From Trichaptum fuscoviolaceum (taxonomy: Eukaryota; Basidiomycota; Agaricomycetes; Hymenochaetales; Trichaptaceae), in the NCBI GenBank assembly GCA_910574455.1, contig CAJSYZ010000002.1, positions 4,241,671 to 4,305,670 of the forward strand: a stretch of DNA of 64,000 nucleotides, written 5' to 3'. Below the pieces are notes generated by a model. It saw only the letters and a list, made by a program, of their open reading frames with translations. It searched no databases and was not told the DNA's origin. The first letter of the stretch is position 1. Each line of letters opens with the position of its first letter. Both the position numbers and the translations under genes were made by a program. This document shows, piece after piece, positions 22,336 to 33,436 of the stretch.

Positions 22336-22960
22336 ATGATGTTCTACAACTCCTTATCTCCCAGCGGAGAGCTACGGCTCTTCACGATAGCTGCACTTTG
22401 TCTTGCTATGTGGTCAATAATCTTAAGTGCCTTGCATAGAGCATCGAGCTTAAACATGTCGAACGTACTTGAAGCAGGTAATTTGTGCTTCACCCGTCAT
22501 TTAGGCCAGTCGTTTACGTGTTTTTTTCGCAGAAGGTCCAGTCACCGACATTTACCCATCCCACTACCCCATATCCCTCAAGGACGTCATCCTAATCCCA
22601 GAAGATCCATCGCACTATCGAATTTATAATGGCTACGACGAAAGCGAATGGCAAGCACACTTTCCACCTGGAGGAGGCAGCGTCCGCCTTGGCCTGAACA
22701 ATCAGACTTTCGAATTGACAATGTTCCACGAGCTTCGCTGCTTGGGGGCTATCCGCCATGCAATGGCTGCGCAGTCCGCCGGTAGCGCCGATAATGCGGA
22801 ATTCCTTCATGGATGCTTTAATTATCTGCGCGAGCTCATACTGTGTCGAGCAGATGTTACGCTCGAGGATGTGATTAGTGCGGACCTTAGCGTAAACCAC
22901 GCATACCCACACATATGCCGAGACTGGACAGCTCTATACGCTGCTTTGAGTGAAGAATAG
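22336..22960 (+). CDS. UstYa-family oxidase with divergent motifs
   Basis: Exons 22336-22477 and 22533-22960 give 189 residues. An anchor (FTIAALCLAMWSIILSAL) is followed by YPSHYPISL and the family body ending CRDWTALYAALSEE. The first signature reads HELRC (residues about 113-117) and the second FLHGC (about 138-142), so the His before each Cys of HxxHC is replaced (Arg, Gly). HELRC variants occur in other basidiomycete members as I recall them; the second is more unusual. The frame is fully open, so the protein is probably made, but catalysis may be altered. Peptide gene 5 follows 830 bp downstream on the same strand. Confidence 0.78.
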
Positions 22961-23790
22961 TGCAAGTTCCATCACCCTATCCCCTTTCCTCGTTTCTACG
23001 CTCCCCCCCCCCCCCCCTTCGACCTTCCACAAAGTTTTTAATCCGGTTTCTTTCAGGATAAAAGAATGTTGCATTGTCGTATTTTCTAATAATATCACAA
23101 TACACAGAAGCATCAGTACGAATAACCAAGAAGCAAGGAGACGTTTGAGGCTCTTTGGATCCCAAGGCTACCAGAGAGAGAATCACAAAGTCTCATTTCA
23201 ATCAGTGATTCCAGGCATACGAAGACGTATTTGAGTCCCTTTCCAGTCGACTTGGACACACGACTATGCTTCTTAATCATGTAGAATGCTGCGTAGCCGA
23301 AAGACTTCTCCACTGATTGATGTCTACAATGACTGCAGAACGCCACCTGTGTATTCGGACCGCTGATCTGATGGCTTTGGCGGCCGTTGGCTTTGGAGTG
23401 AGATGAATAGTAAGGTTGGGAGCACGCGGTACGGATGTATGTTTTCACCGAGCGCGACCGGTCATACAATCAAAGTTATGGGTGTTGTTCCTGATCACTA
23501 CGAGTCATACCATCAAACCTCGAGTCATGGGGAGAATGCATTTATTCGGCGAGTATTGCCGCATCAAGGCGCTGTGCAGTGCAGTGTAAATCCACCACGG
23601 AGAATCCGGCATGTCTGTTCTTTTCGCTAACTGTCTCTCCAGTAGGCTATCAGGCGACCGTGGAAATGAGAGGTAGATGGAAATGGGAGAACGCTGGGAT
23701 ACGCCGGGAATTGTGGTACTTAAGACCAGGTGCTGGCAAACTCCAGTCCTCGATTTCACCACATTTCGGTACAAACCCATAATTCCTGCT
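22961..23790. other. Intergenic between UstYa gene and peptide gene 5
   Basis: It includes a run of 15 cytosines at 23003-23017 and sequence closely related to 13200-13750 (cttctccactgattgatgt in both). The conserved CCGTGGAAATG element lies at 23658-23668. Confidence 0.5.
23658..23668 (+). promoter_or_regulatory. Conserved CCGTGGAAATG element upstream of peptide gene 5
   Basis: It lies 133 bp before the ATG at 23791 and is preceded by agtaggct, as in peptide gene 4. Confidence 0.4.
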
Positions 23791-24135
23791 ATGATTGCCA
23801 GACTCGTCGCATCGTGGGCTGTCTGCGCACTGCTTCTCCTAAGCGGTGGCGCATTTGCACTTCCACTAGGTCAGTTGGATTGGCAGATTAGTACGAGCAA
23901 CTCAGTATGCTAACCTTTCTGAAACACATAGACAACTCTGTTACGCCAGCAGAGGCGACGCCGGACGTCGCTCCTATATCTGATATCGCGCCCTTCTTCG
24001 CCAAATACGAAGACGACGATGGTGATCTTAGTGAGCAAAGAATCACGTAACATATCATTCACTGCTCATCGTACACGTCGATGTATTATAGTCTAACAGG
24101 AGAGGCTCACTTTCGTTGTCACAGTATCGGTCTGA
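23791..24135 (+). CDS. Small secreted peptide precursor 5
   Basis: Exons 23791-23869, 23932-24030 and 24125-24135 give 62 residues. The signal peptide is MIARLVASWAVCALLLLSGG. A short linker (DNSVTPAEATPDVAP) is followed by IAPFFAKYEDDDGDL and a spliced end ISV. If the second intron is retained the end is SEQRIT. The first intron is at the same phase and place as in the other four genes. The core F-F-A-K-Y-E carries Lys at the fourth position. It lies downstream of the divergent UstYa gene in the same orientation, the arrangement also seen in decayed form at 12.96-14.6 kb. Confidence 0.74.
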
Positions 24136-24707
24136 TCAATGTGAACATATCACGATTTCGAGGCAGGAAGGTTGTATATGTGTATGTGTAGTATCGGTGG
24201 TTATCTGGTCTTGCTATGTTGGTCTTGCTTTCACTGGTATCGACGTAGATGGAGTCAGAGAGCATGTCACCTATGAACTCCTATATGAAAGCTGTCCGAG
24301 ACGCAGCATTCGTGAAGCTGCAGACTATCTCTAGCATCTATTGCCTCGACACACGGAGATGCTGTGCTTGAAAACGTCACGAGTGATCTAGCAGAAAGAA
24401 AGCAATTTGGGGGAAGGAGAGGGGGGTCCATGCTCAGCTTTACGATGTATGTGTTTGTAGCGTCATCACGTATTTGCATTGAGGCCTAGGATAGAGACGC
24501 AAATACTGCCCTCGTACAAAGCTTGACGGAAGGCGCAGATCTAGTGGTTATAAAAGGTCTTTCGATAGCGCTTGGTGAATGTAGTAGCTCGTCCGCATAC
24601 AGTAACGATGGTTAAAGCAATAAATTTGGCTGCAATCGTACATCGTTACAAGATAAAATCTTGTTCATCGGTATCCACACTAGTATATGATAACATCCTG
24701 TCTTCGA
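24136..24707. other. Intergenic
   Basis: This is about 570 bp between peptide gene 5 and the beta-flanking gene. No supported feature, apart from similarity of about 24350-24480 to about 14850-14960. Confidence 0.35.
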
Positions 24708-25700
24708 TCACATGAACTTGTTCGCCTAAGAGGAGATGTAAATATTTCGTGAGGTACGAAACCGATGAGGCCGACGTACCAGGCTCATGATACCTCCGAG
24801 ACCACCACTGTCCCCACCACCGATCATCCCAGAGAATTTGGACTGAACCAGCAACTTCATGACCGTCATCCCCGCGCTGTTTATCACGTCCTGTTTGTTC
24901 CCGCTGGCAGCTCCGCCGGAGGAGTCGAAGAGGTTCGATGCCTCGGACATAGCCATTCCAATAAGCTTAGACTGCATGTCGCCTCCGCCACTGGCTCCAC
25001 CTCCAGATGTAAACGACTTGAGAGCCTAGAAAAGAGAGTTTGAGACCTACGCGATCCGAAGATATAATTGAGTTATAAGTTACTTGAAGCGCTGCAGCGC
25101 TACCCATGGACTCAGCGCTCAAGTTGGAGGCATTTCCTTGCGAGTACGCCTGATCATGCGCATTCTGCACATGATTCTCGTTTACGGGATCGTGATGCGC
25201 ACCCTAGAGGGTACAAGTTGTGTCGGCTCGTGCCATGTTTGATTACATGTTAAATAACTCACAGAGTTGGACTTTATGAACCCAAGAGCACTCGAGAAGA
25301 GCGAAGAGTTGCCGGAGTTGGATGAATCATTTGCGTGGCGAACGGCGGTGTCATCATCGACTAAAGGGTAGCAACAGGAAAGGGACGATTGGTGAGGATG
25401 TGCGGAAAGGAGGGTCGAGTGATAACATACTATTAGGAGATCCGCTGGACTGCTGTTGGTTATTCGATGGAGAATTATATTCTTCGCCGCCAGTCTTCTG
25501 GATATCGCCAGCTGTATATTTTATCTCCTATCAGTACATGTCGCATTTCGAGTTCGGTAAAATAGGCGTTGCACGAACATTGCGAGCGCTGGTAAGCCTG
25601 GAAGCCTTCCTTTGCAATGTTCATGAATGAATCCTAATCGCAATATCGCATATAGTCAGTCTTCGAAGCACACTGAAAGTTCCAAGGACAAGCATACCAT
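24708..25700 (-). CDS. beta-fg: Beta-flanking protein of the A mating-type locus (DUF7721-like)
   Basis: This is a multi-exon gene starting with an ATG-only exon (25698-25700), then DSFMNIAKEGFQAYQRSQ. Further exons give VDDDTAVRHANDSS, AHHDPVNENHVQNAHDQAY and ALKSFTSGGGASGGGDMQSK, then the most conserved part: LIGMAMSEASNLFD, ASGNKQDVINSAGMTVMKLL and the end SLANKFM. This Gly/Ser/Asn-rich soluble protein conventionally borders the A mating-type genes in Agaricomycetes. Its function is unknown; its value here is as a synteny marker. Alternatively translation may begin at the Met four codons into the second exon (MNIAKEG). Confidence 0.8.
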
Positions 25701-26341
25701 CGTGTTTGATTTCAACGAAGAAACTGGTGCAAAACGAGAGAGATGTGGAGATGATGATAGTCAACAAGAGATGAGTTGATTGCTGAGCTGAGTGCCTGTT
25801 GAAGCGGATCTAGTTATATCGATACAGATGGAGGCGAATGGAGGCTGTGTGACGTATGGAATTTCGGCCGCCACTGCTATTTATAGTATGTATGCACTCA
25901 TATTATACACAATGAATTATAGAATGCATTGCACAGGACACGGTGTACTAGACGACGGGAAAAAAAACACAACACTTGAGTGGAAGAAAGGCAGAGCGAG
26001 AAGAACGGACAGGGAGAACATCATGACTTGAAGCGAAAGTAATGAATCCATTGACATTGGATGCTGAAAGTGCAATGAAGGCTGAAGACACAGACGATTG
26101 TAGAGGGTATGACATGTGCATGTAGTTGACGAAAAGTGCTTGAAAGTAAGTAGTAAGGTATCGCCATAGATGTGTGAAGCTTATCGGAATGAATAAGGAG
26201 AGAGTAAAGCTAGTAAATGTCCTATGTTTGCCATCCACGTTGGTTGCAAGACAAATGTGAGCGAAGAAAAGAATATTATGTGTTCCAGTTCCAGATCATC
26301 AAGGATACCGAAAAGCATGGCGATTTGATACGTGTGATTGT
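25701..26341. other. Intergenic
   Basis: This is 640 bp between beta-fg and the glycosyltransferase 3' end. It has no supported feature and probably holds the beta-fg promoter. Confidence 0.4.
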
Positions 26342-29300
26342 TTACACGCGTTGAGCCTGTGAGGTGTCGTCCTCCCAAGAGCCCATACGTAAGAAGCGAG
26401 CTAACACTTCCTCCGACGTGCGCTTGAAGACATCAACACCGGTTGCAGGGTCCCACGTCCGCCCAATTCGCTTCCTCGATCCAACGACGGGACTATCCAT
26501 AGGCGAGATCGGTCCGACTGTGGAAGAATCCGCTGTCTCCGTCGACGGAGTTCGCATTATCATCATCGGAGGCGGCGGAGGGCCTGGAGGCAGGTCCTGG
26601 GCGGCCGAGGACGGCGTTCGGCTTGCTTGAACAGCTGGTCTGGCCGTTGTTGCAGGCGTTGTAGCTCCAGGAGTTCCCGGGGGAGGAGTTCGGGCAGGCG
26701 ATTCATATGAGTACGTATCATGAAGTCTTGGCGATATCATACCAGACGGTACATTTTGTTGCTGCTGTCGAACCGGAGGCCGAATGAAGGATTGCACGTT
26801 CACAATGCTCGGAGAGGCAGCTGCCATCGGCTCCTGACCGAGCTTGGGGTCCAACAAAGCTGTCGTAGGCTTCGGCAGATCCAGATGCGTCGAAGTCGAA
26901 GGGGAAGATGCGCTTGACCCTTGACGCGAATGCTGCGTGCTGCCGCTCTTCTTGTGCCGATGCGGCGGCCCACCATCAGTTCTACCTGTAGGGGGTGAAG
27001 AAGTTTGTTGAGACGCTTGAACCGCAACACTTCGAACGTCTTTTGGAATGGTCTGCACACCGAACGATCGATAATCCCTTTTCCCTGATTTTGAGCGAGT
27101 TGACGAGCCCGACACAGACGGTGGGGACTTAGTCCCACTCTTCTCGCGCCTGCCTTTGCCTGTGTCCTTCTTGTCCACGTCCATTACTTCGTTACCTGAT
27201 AACGGACCGTTTCCGCCCTCGTCCTCATCATCGACTTCGTCCTCAACATCACCGTCTATGCTGCTCGCGTCTGAGCGTTCACCCCGACTTCTGTAGCTAT
27301 CGCTGCGCCGGCGAGAACTCCATGAAATGGGAGCCTGCACAGGCGGGGGCGGAGGTTTGACCAAACGAGAAGCATACCGCTGAATACTCGCAACCGAATC
27401 CCATGCATTGGAATACCCTTTCGAGCTGGGGAATCCAATTGTCGGAGACGGCATCGGAATATGTAAGCTGGGGCTTGTTTGTGTATCTGGTTCTGCAGCA
27501 GGATTGGCGGCATTATGTTCCGGGGCCGGTTTTGTCTCCAGCTCGCGAGGCATATCCTCGATATATCTCACATTGCCTAGAGGAGCAGAGTCACCTTCCG
27601 GGAAAACACGAGCGGGTCTATGGATAGGCCTCTGCTCCCATGGAAAGACCGTATGTACCTTCGAGATGTCTGGCTGAGAGTGAGATGGCGGGGGCGGAGG
27701 TGGAGCGTAATAGTGATGAGTGTGCGTCTCTTGCCGATGATGTTGAGGTGCAGAAGGGGGTTGATGTTGACCAATGACGTTCGCATAGTGTCCCTCCTGG
27801 ACTAGGTGTTCAGGAATCCTACTTGGAGGGGGAGCCTGAAAGAAAGCGGAGGAATCCGGTGCAGATTGCCCAGTGAGATCGTGATGTAGTTTCCCTGCGT
27901 TTGGCGGAAGATCCCAGACGTTGGCGAAGTAAGCCTGTTCGCGGAAAGCGGATACAGGAGGTGCTTCGTTTGGTGGGGGTTCGACAGCAGGATTCCATTT
28001 CAATAATGGCGGGGATACAGGGCGAGATGGAGGTGGCGGTTCGTAGTGTTGCTGATGCGGGGGTTCCTGATAACTCTGCTGAGGAGGTTCTCCGTGATGA
28101 TGGAAATCTCCTGGGCGAGGGGTAGTATTTGACTCTCGATGTTCCAAAGGTGGCATGGACGGAGGTTGATACGGTTCCTGTTGTACCGGTTGGCTTGGGC
28201 CAGCTTGACCAGGCGTAGAAGGGGCAGTGGAAGGAGGTAAAGAGACTGTTCCGAAGTAGGGTGACGGAGGAACTTCGTTCGGACCCGGAGTGGGTAAAGG
28301 CTGTAGCGTTTGCAACTCTTGAGGTCCCTGATGACTTTCCACATAAGTTTGCTGTCCGGGTGTCTGATGGTCTTGATGTTCTCGAACCTCTGTCTTGTCC
28401 TCCGTACGTGGTTCTTGCTTTGGTCGCATGAGATCAATTCTCCCCTCTAGAGGAAGACTACGGTACTCCCCTTCGCCTTCGAGCTTAGAATCCGCGCTTC
28501 CGCCTTGAAGTGCAAGCTGCTTCAGCTCTTCCAGTCCAAGAGGAGCTCCTGAAGAAGGCGGTAGAGAAACTTCAGATGGCGGCGTCGGTTCATCCCAAAC
28601 ATTCTCGTATCTCCTTTCTTCGAATGCCTGTTCTGGTACTTGGCGGTAATGACGGTCATAAGTATCGAACCACCTGTCTACTAGAGCACCAAATGCGTAC
28701 GACTGTTGAGGTGCGGTGCCGAATTCCGAAGATGATGACGATGATGACGAGGCTTCCGGTGCCTTTTCTTCCTGACGTGTAGATGTAGGAGCGCGATATG
28801 GAAGATCCTTCCAAGGCTTGTTGGGACCAATGAAGTGTATAGCCGAGATTTGTGAGCCAAAGCGCTCGTATGCCGGCGCATATCTTTGAAATGTTGTGTT
28901 AGTAGATGAGAAGCTGATGGCAGAAGACTGAGCTCACGTATATGCAGCGGTCGGAGTGGTATTGTAGATGAAACTTAGTCGGTTCCAGTCGTTTCCTCGC
29001 CACTCATTAAGGACTCCCTGGTCACCACCATCCCAACTACCCTTCGATCTGACAAGACCCATAATTTCATTGAACTTGTCCTCCCCTGGCGTCAAAACCA
29101 TCACCCCGGAATTGAATATATCCGGCCATCCCACATCCGGCACGGCGGAAAACTCGTGCGGTAAGCTGAATAGATGCGATAGTGGTCTTATAGGGAGTAC
29201 GTCTGCGTCCAAGAAGATTACTTTCTCGTATCGCGTAAGACGGAAGACGTGCAACTTCGTTAGAACAGTGTGCAAGTCCGGACGACCTAAAGGATAGCAT

Positions 29301-29842
29301 TTCGGTCAGAAGAGTAATGTGGCACTAAATCATGACATGACAAGTATGCACAAAGGGAATCATAGGACTTCTGTGTGATCAGTGTTATCCTCGATAGGAT
29401 AATGTTCAACACCAAACTTGATCATGAGTCGAAATTTTTAGAGTCTACCGGCTCCATATGGCACCAAGCTCAACCTTCTCTAAGCCCCTCTAGTGCGTGA
29501 AGGGAAAATAACCCTCATAGGGTGAAGGGAAAGCACGTCCATTGACTCGGGGAACAGTGCTAGTAGGGGAACAATTTATGAATACTTACCAAGTAACTTC
29601 AGTCCCGCCTCATTCTTTTCCTCGATGACTTCAACACCAAGTACAACATCGAAAGCTCGCCGCAGCAGCTTTATCGTCTTTACATCGACAGTTTCAGGAG
29701 TAACAATGCAAACCGTGTCGAAGGGAACCTCTTTCGCGTTGGAAGGGGAGTGCACCTCTTTCAACGCCGCTGCTAGAGCGAGAGCACCTGGAAGGTAATG
29801 GTCGGATGTAACGAGTGTCGCGAAAGCATATCGGTTAGACAT
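26342..29842 (-). CDS. Glycogenin-like glycosyltransferase (GT8) with long disordered C-terminal tail
   Basis: Exons 29590-29842, 28938-29286 and 26342-28883 give 1047 residues. The GT8 domain fills about residues 1-270: start MSNRYAFATLVTSDHYLPG, the metal-binding DxD in VIFLDADVLPIRP, FNSGVMVLTP, DQGVLNEWRG and HFIGPNKPW. Glycogenin self-glucosylates a Tyr with UDP-glucose to prime glycogen. The remaining 770 residues are Pro/Gln/Ser-rich and low complexity, with the conserved short segment GRTWDPATGVDVFKR near the end. The first intron (303 bp) is unusually long for this window. Glycogenin-like genes commonly sit near the Agaricomycete A locus. An upstream in-frame extension to 30118 exists but lacks family support. 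Confidence 0.85.
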
Positions 29843-30835
29843 GACTTCCTGGTGATATTCGCAGCCTTGGGGACATTCGCTCGCAATGAGCAGGTCGAAG
29901 TAGTAGTTGTAGGCAGAATGATGAAGAAGATTGAGAGCGGGGCTCTTGCCTGACCTGACGACCCCACACAAACTTCCGAAAGTTAGAACTCCAATCCAAA
30001 TGGGATGAATAGAATACGTAATACGTACTTGTATCTTTCCCCTATCACCAGCGTCAGCCTTCCTCTTCTCGTATGTTCGTACCGCGTCAGCAAGCGCTAT
30101 GACCAGTGCTGGCCACAATGGTTGAAATGGAGGAAACGGAATCGGCCTTACGGTCTACATCCAAAAACGTCCGTCGGACAAAACAGTCTTCCCACAACTT
30201 CTTGAATATCCGACCCTTCGATGTTCTTCCGCGGAGCTCAGAACATCAAATTCATCCTGCTGTTACTGTCTTGGAATGGCACTCGTGTAATACATGTACA
30301 CACAAGTCGTTCGTAGTTGGTTTTAGATCTCGCGGTGTCCTACAACAACTGATCGGGATGATATGAAGTCATCGTCGAGTGCCTTTTCACATCATTCCTT
30401 CCTGTCACCACTGGCAGAGTCCAGGCCAAGAACGGTGCGCTCGATTATGGTTGTATATAGTACGACGGCGGAGTCGTTACTCCTCAAGCTGCCATAGGGT
30501 CTTCTGCAGAGGGAAAAAAGTGATACCTTAGCCTTACCCACCAGTACTTTTCGCATAAACGGTGACAATAATACAAACCATCTGCATTACACTGGCAGAA
30601 GAAAGACCCTCTATATGCAATCCGGAATAATGTCAAATTGTCGTTTGACACTAAACAAAGACCGTACAGTAATACCTACAGAAAAGATACAGAGTTTTGT
30701 AGTGAATACTAAGAAATACATTCATGTGGTTAACATTTAACATTACATGCGCATTGAAAAGTTAGAAATATGTCAAATGAAATAATAATAATATAAGACA
30801 CAGCTGAATGATTATCCGTGAACATAAGGGGTTAA
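29843..30835. other. Intergenic
   Basis: This is about 990 bp between the glycosyltransferase start and the HD2-a 3' end. It is AT-rich toward 30600-30830 (3' UTR-like). No gene seen. Confidence 0.4.
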
Positions 30836-33256
30836 TCACGATGCAAGAGGCGCAAAATCAAATGCAAGCGGAAGACATTGGGGTATCGCTGGCGGGGGAT
30901 GTAGTTGTAGAGATAGGAAAGCTTCCGCCTGTGTTTGAGAGAAAGCAAGGTCATAAGTATTATCGACAAACGGCTTACTCAATAGTAAGTCATAGTTGAA
31001 GTCGGATGATGCGAAGAGCGGGAATGGAATGTCTCCAAGAAGCCCCTTCGAGGTGTCAGGTATTGCGGTAGTAGAGAGCTCGGGTAGAAAGCACATGGCA
31101 GTTTCATCTGGGAGCCCTTGTGCGGCATTGGAGGGGGATTGTGCTTCGCTCGACGATGATGATGAGATAGATGGCGTTAACGACGGCACTGAATCATCAG
31201 AACTCGAAGAAGCAGTGCGTGTAGACATTCCTTCGCGCTCCAAGGGCAATGTCGAGACCCTTCCCCGCGTGCGCGAACCAGCCTCGTCTGTATTGGGAAG
31301 CCCGAGCGCGTCCGATATTAATTTGGGCATTGCAGACAGATTCGGTTGGTTTGTAGGGACACGTTTGGGAAGCCTAGGCTTTATGACCCGTTTTTTCTTG
31401 GTCGTAGACTTGCAACTAGACGGAGTGTCATGACCACACGAAGAGGAGACGTTCGGCACCGTCTGCACCAAATCACGATGTTGTGGCCGAAGCATATAAG
31501 ATGGTGTAGCAAGCTCGATTGATGACGAGGAAGATGATGACAATACTACAGGATCATCCGGGCATGAATAGGTCGAAAACGGCATCGGCAAAGGAGAAAA
31601 TCCAAACGAAGATGCAGGCGGATAATTGTAAGAGATTTGGCCTGGCGTAGATAGGAGTTTATTTTCTGAGGTATATGCCTTCGGAGGGCTCGTATGCATG
31701 CGCTTCGCCAGACTGGTTTTCATCATCGTCGTATTATTGATCGACATCGCTTCTCCCTGACCATCGGTTGCTCCTTTAACCGACTTCCTCCCAGTTCCTG
31801 TGCCGCTCCGGAGATGCCGCGAATCTCCCAGAGGGTGAATTCCACTGGTGAAGTCAGGTTGAATCAAAGAGTCCCTTTCCGATTCAACGGAATGATGCTC
31901 GGGTTTTTTCAATTGGGGCCGGAGAAGTGTGCAGGGAGGAAGGGCTATGTGGTTTGATGGCTTTGCAACTAGGGATGGTAGGGGTGCACGGAAAGGCCGA
32001 ATTGTCAAAGGAGAGGTAAAATTATACCCAGAACACTTCTGTGTATGTCGAAGGCCCCAGCGGGGGGGAGGCTCCGACATCAATGGTTCAGTATTTGTCG
32101 TACGGGAAATGTGCAGCTCGTTGAACATCTCCGCTAAAACAGTGACGTCCACAGCGTCTTGTCTTGTGATTGGTGAAGCAGGTACTCTGCGCCACGCTAT
32201 CTTGGTCATTGAAGAGAAGTCACCGAATCTGCAGGGAAATGGATCCGGGTGTTTGTCAAAGTTCGGCGGATATGTTGTCGGATATGCAGACATCGGAGCT
32301 TTGGTCGAAAAAAGTACTTCTTCGCCGACCAGGGTAATAGACGACGACCTTGACGAAGAACAGTGCTTCATTACCTCCAAGATTAGATAGAATTCGGAGG
32401 TAAGAAAAGCGTTGTGACTCACAGACTGCTGTGTGTTATCTTCTATGTCTGTCTCAGTACTTGAAACAGCCTCATAGTCCTTCGGCCCAGCCCCGTTGAC
32501 CGCTGATCTCTTAGTTCGCGAGCGACGATTTTGAAACTACGGAATACCTGTCAGCTTAATTAAGCCGAGATAAATATTGTTCAGAGCGTACCCAAACGTG
32601 GATCTGCCTGTATGTCATGCCAGACTTATTCGCAAGAAAGAGTTTATCAGCTCGTGACGGAAATTGTTCGTCAGCGAAAAAGGCTTCGAGCACGGGAGTG
32701 TAATGCTATAGTTTGTTAGTATGGTTGGAATTCAATACAAAAGGACAGTGCATACGTGATTGAAGGCTGGGCTCTGATCAGCTTCGTCTGAAACAAAGTA
32801 GTTGGGAGACTGAAGGTGGTCCTGCAGTGTTCTCGCGTGGCTTAAACGCAAGACTTCATCTCTCCAACTACCGACTTGGCGTCGAAACAGTGCCTCGTAA
32901 GATTCCGCAAGCTTGATTTGCAACTCGTCTTTAGTCGACAATTTTGAAGATGAAGGAAGAGCTGAGAGTTGCAAACAGACTTCATCGAACTTCGCAATGC
33001 AAGCAACTCGTAAGCCTTGTATGGCCTTTTCGAAAGCTAATATTATCCTCCCTCCCGCTACAGACGAAAGTTTCAGCTCCGCTGCGCTTAACTGGAGTTC
33101 AGGAGGTACAGCAAGATTTAGTTTAATGAGGTTCGGCGCGATGTGAGTATCGGAGGGGGACCGGTAGGGGCCTTGCCAGTGATCGACCATGGATACTTCA
33201 AGGCGAGTTCTGACTGCTGCAGCAGCCTCAAGGACGTTGGACCAAGCTGAACGCAT
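30836..33256 (-). CDS. HD2: Homeodomain mating-type transcription factor HD2-a
   Basis: Exons 32756-33256, 32592-32705, 32423-32536 and 30836-32374 give 755 residues. The N-terminal about 165 residues are the variable, dimer-specificity region. The homeodomain spans exons 1-3, with VLEAFFADEQFPSRADK, GMTYRQIHVW and, across the intron, WFQNRRSRTKR: canonical, with Asn51 and Arg53. A Ser/Pro-rich C-terminal part of about 500 residues follows, containing FPCRFGDFS, basic KKKRVIKPRLPKR (possible nuclear signal) and serine runs. HD2 pairs with an HD1 from a compatible mate to switch on dikaryon development. It is divergent from HD1 with only 180 bp between starts. Confidence 0.9.
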
Positions 33257-33436
33257 ACTAGTAGTGGAAATGATGATAGGCTACACAGCCAAGTGGCCCA
33301 TTATTAGTATACTATTGACGTTGTCATTGTTATGCAAATAAAGACAAAGAGTGAATTTGAACTCCGATCATTGTTGTGTAAATTGTCCTATACTAGTAAA
33401 AGTGAGTGTGCGCTCATCCACAACTAAACACCCACC
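33257..33436. promoter_or_regulatory. Bidirectional promoter of the HD2-a/HD1 pair
   Basis: This 180-bp interval separates the start codons of two divergent homeodomain genes, the typical layout of an A-locus gene pair. It is AT-rich. No specific site could be named. Confidence 0.6.

Noticed and set aside
9375..24135. Peptide genes as mating pheromone precursors of a B-type locus
   Set aside because: They have signal peptides and acidic C-termini. Fungal lipopeptide pheromones lack a signal peptide and end in a CaaX box, which none of these has.
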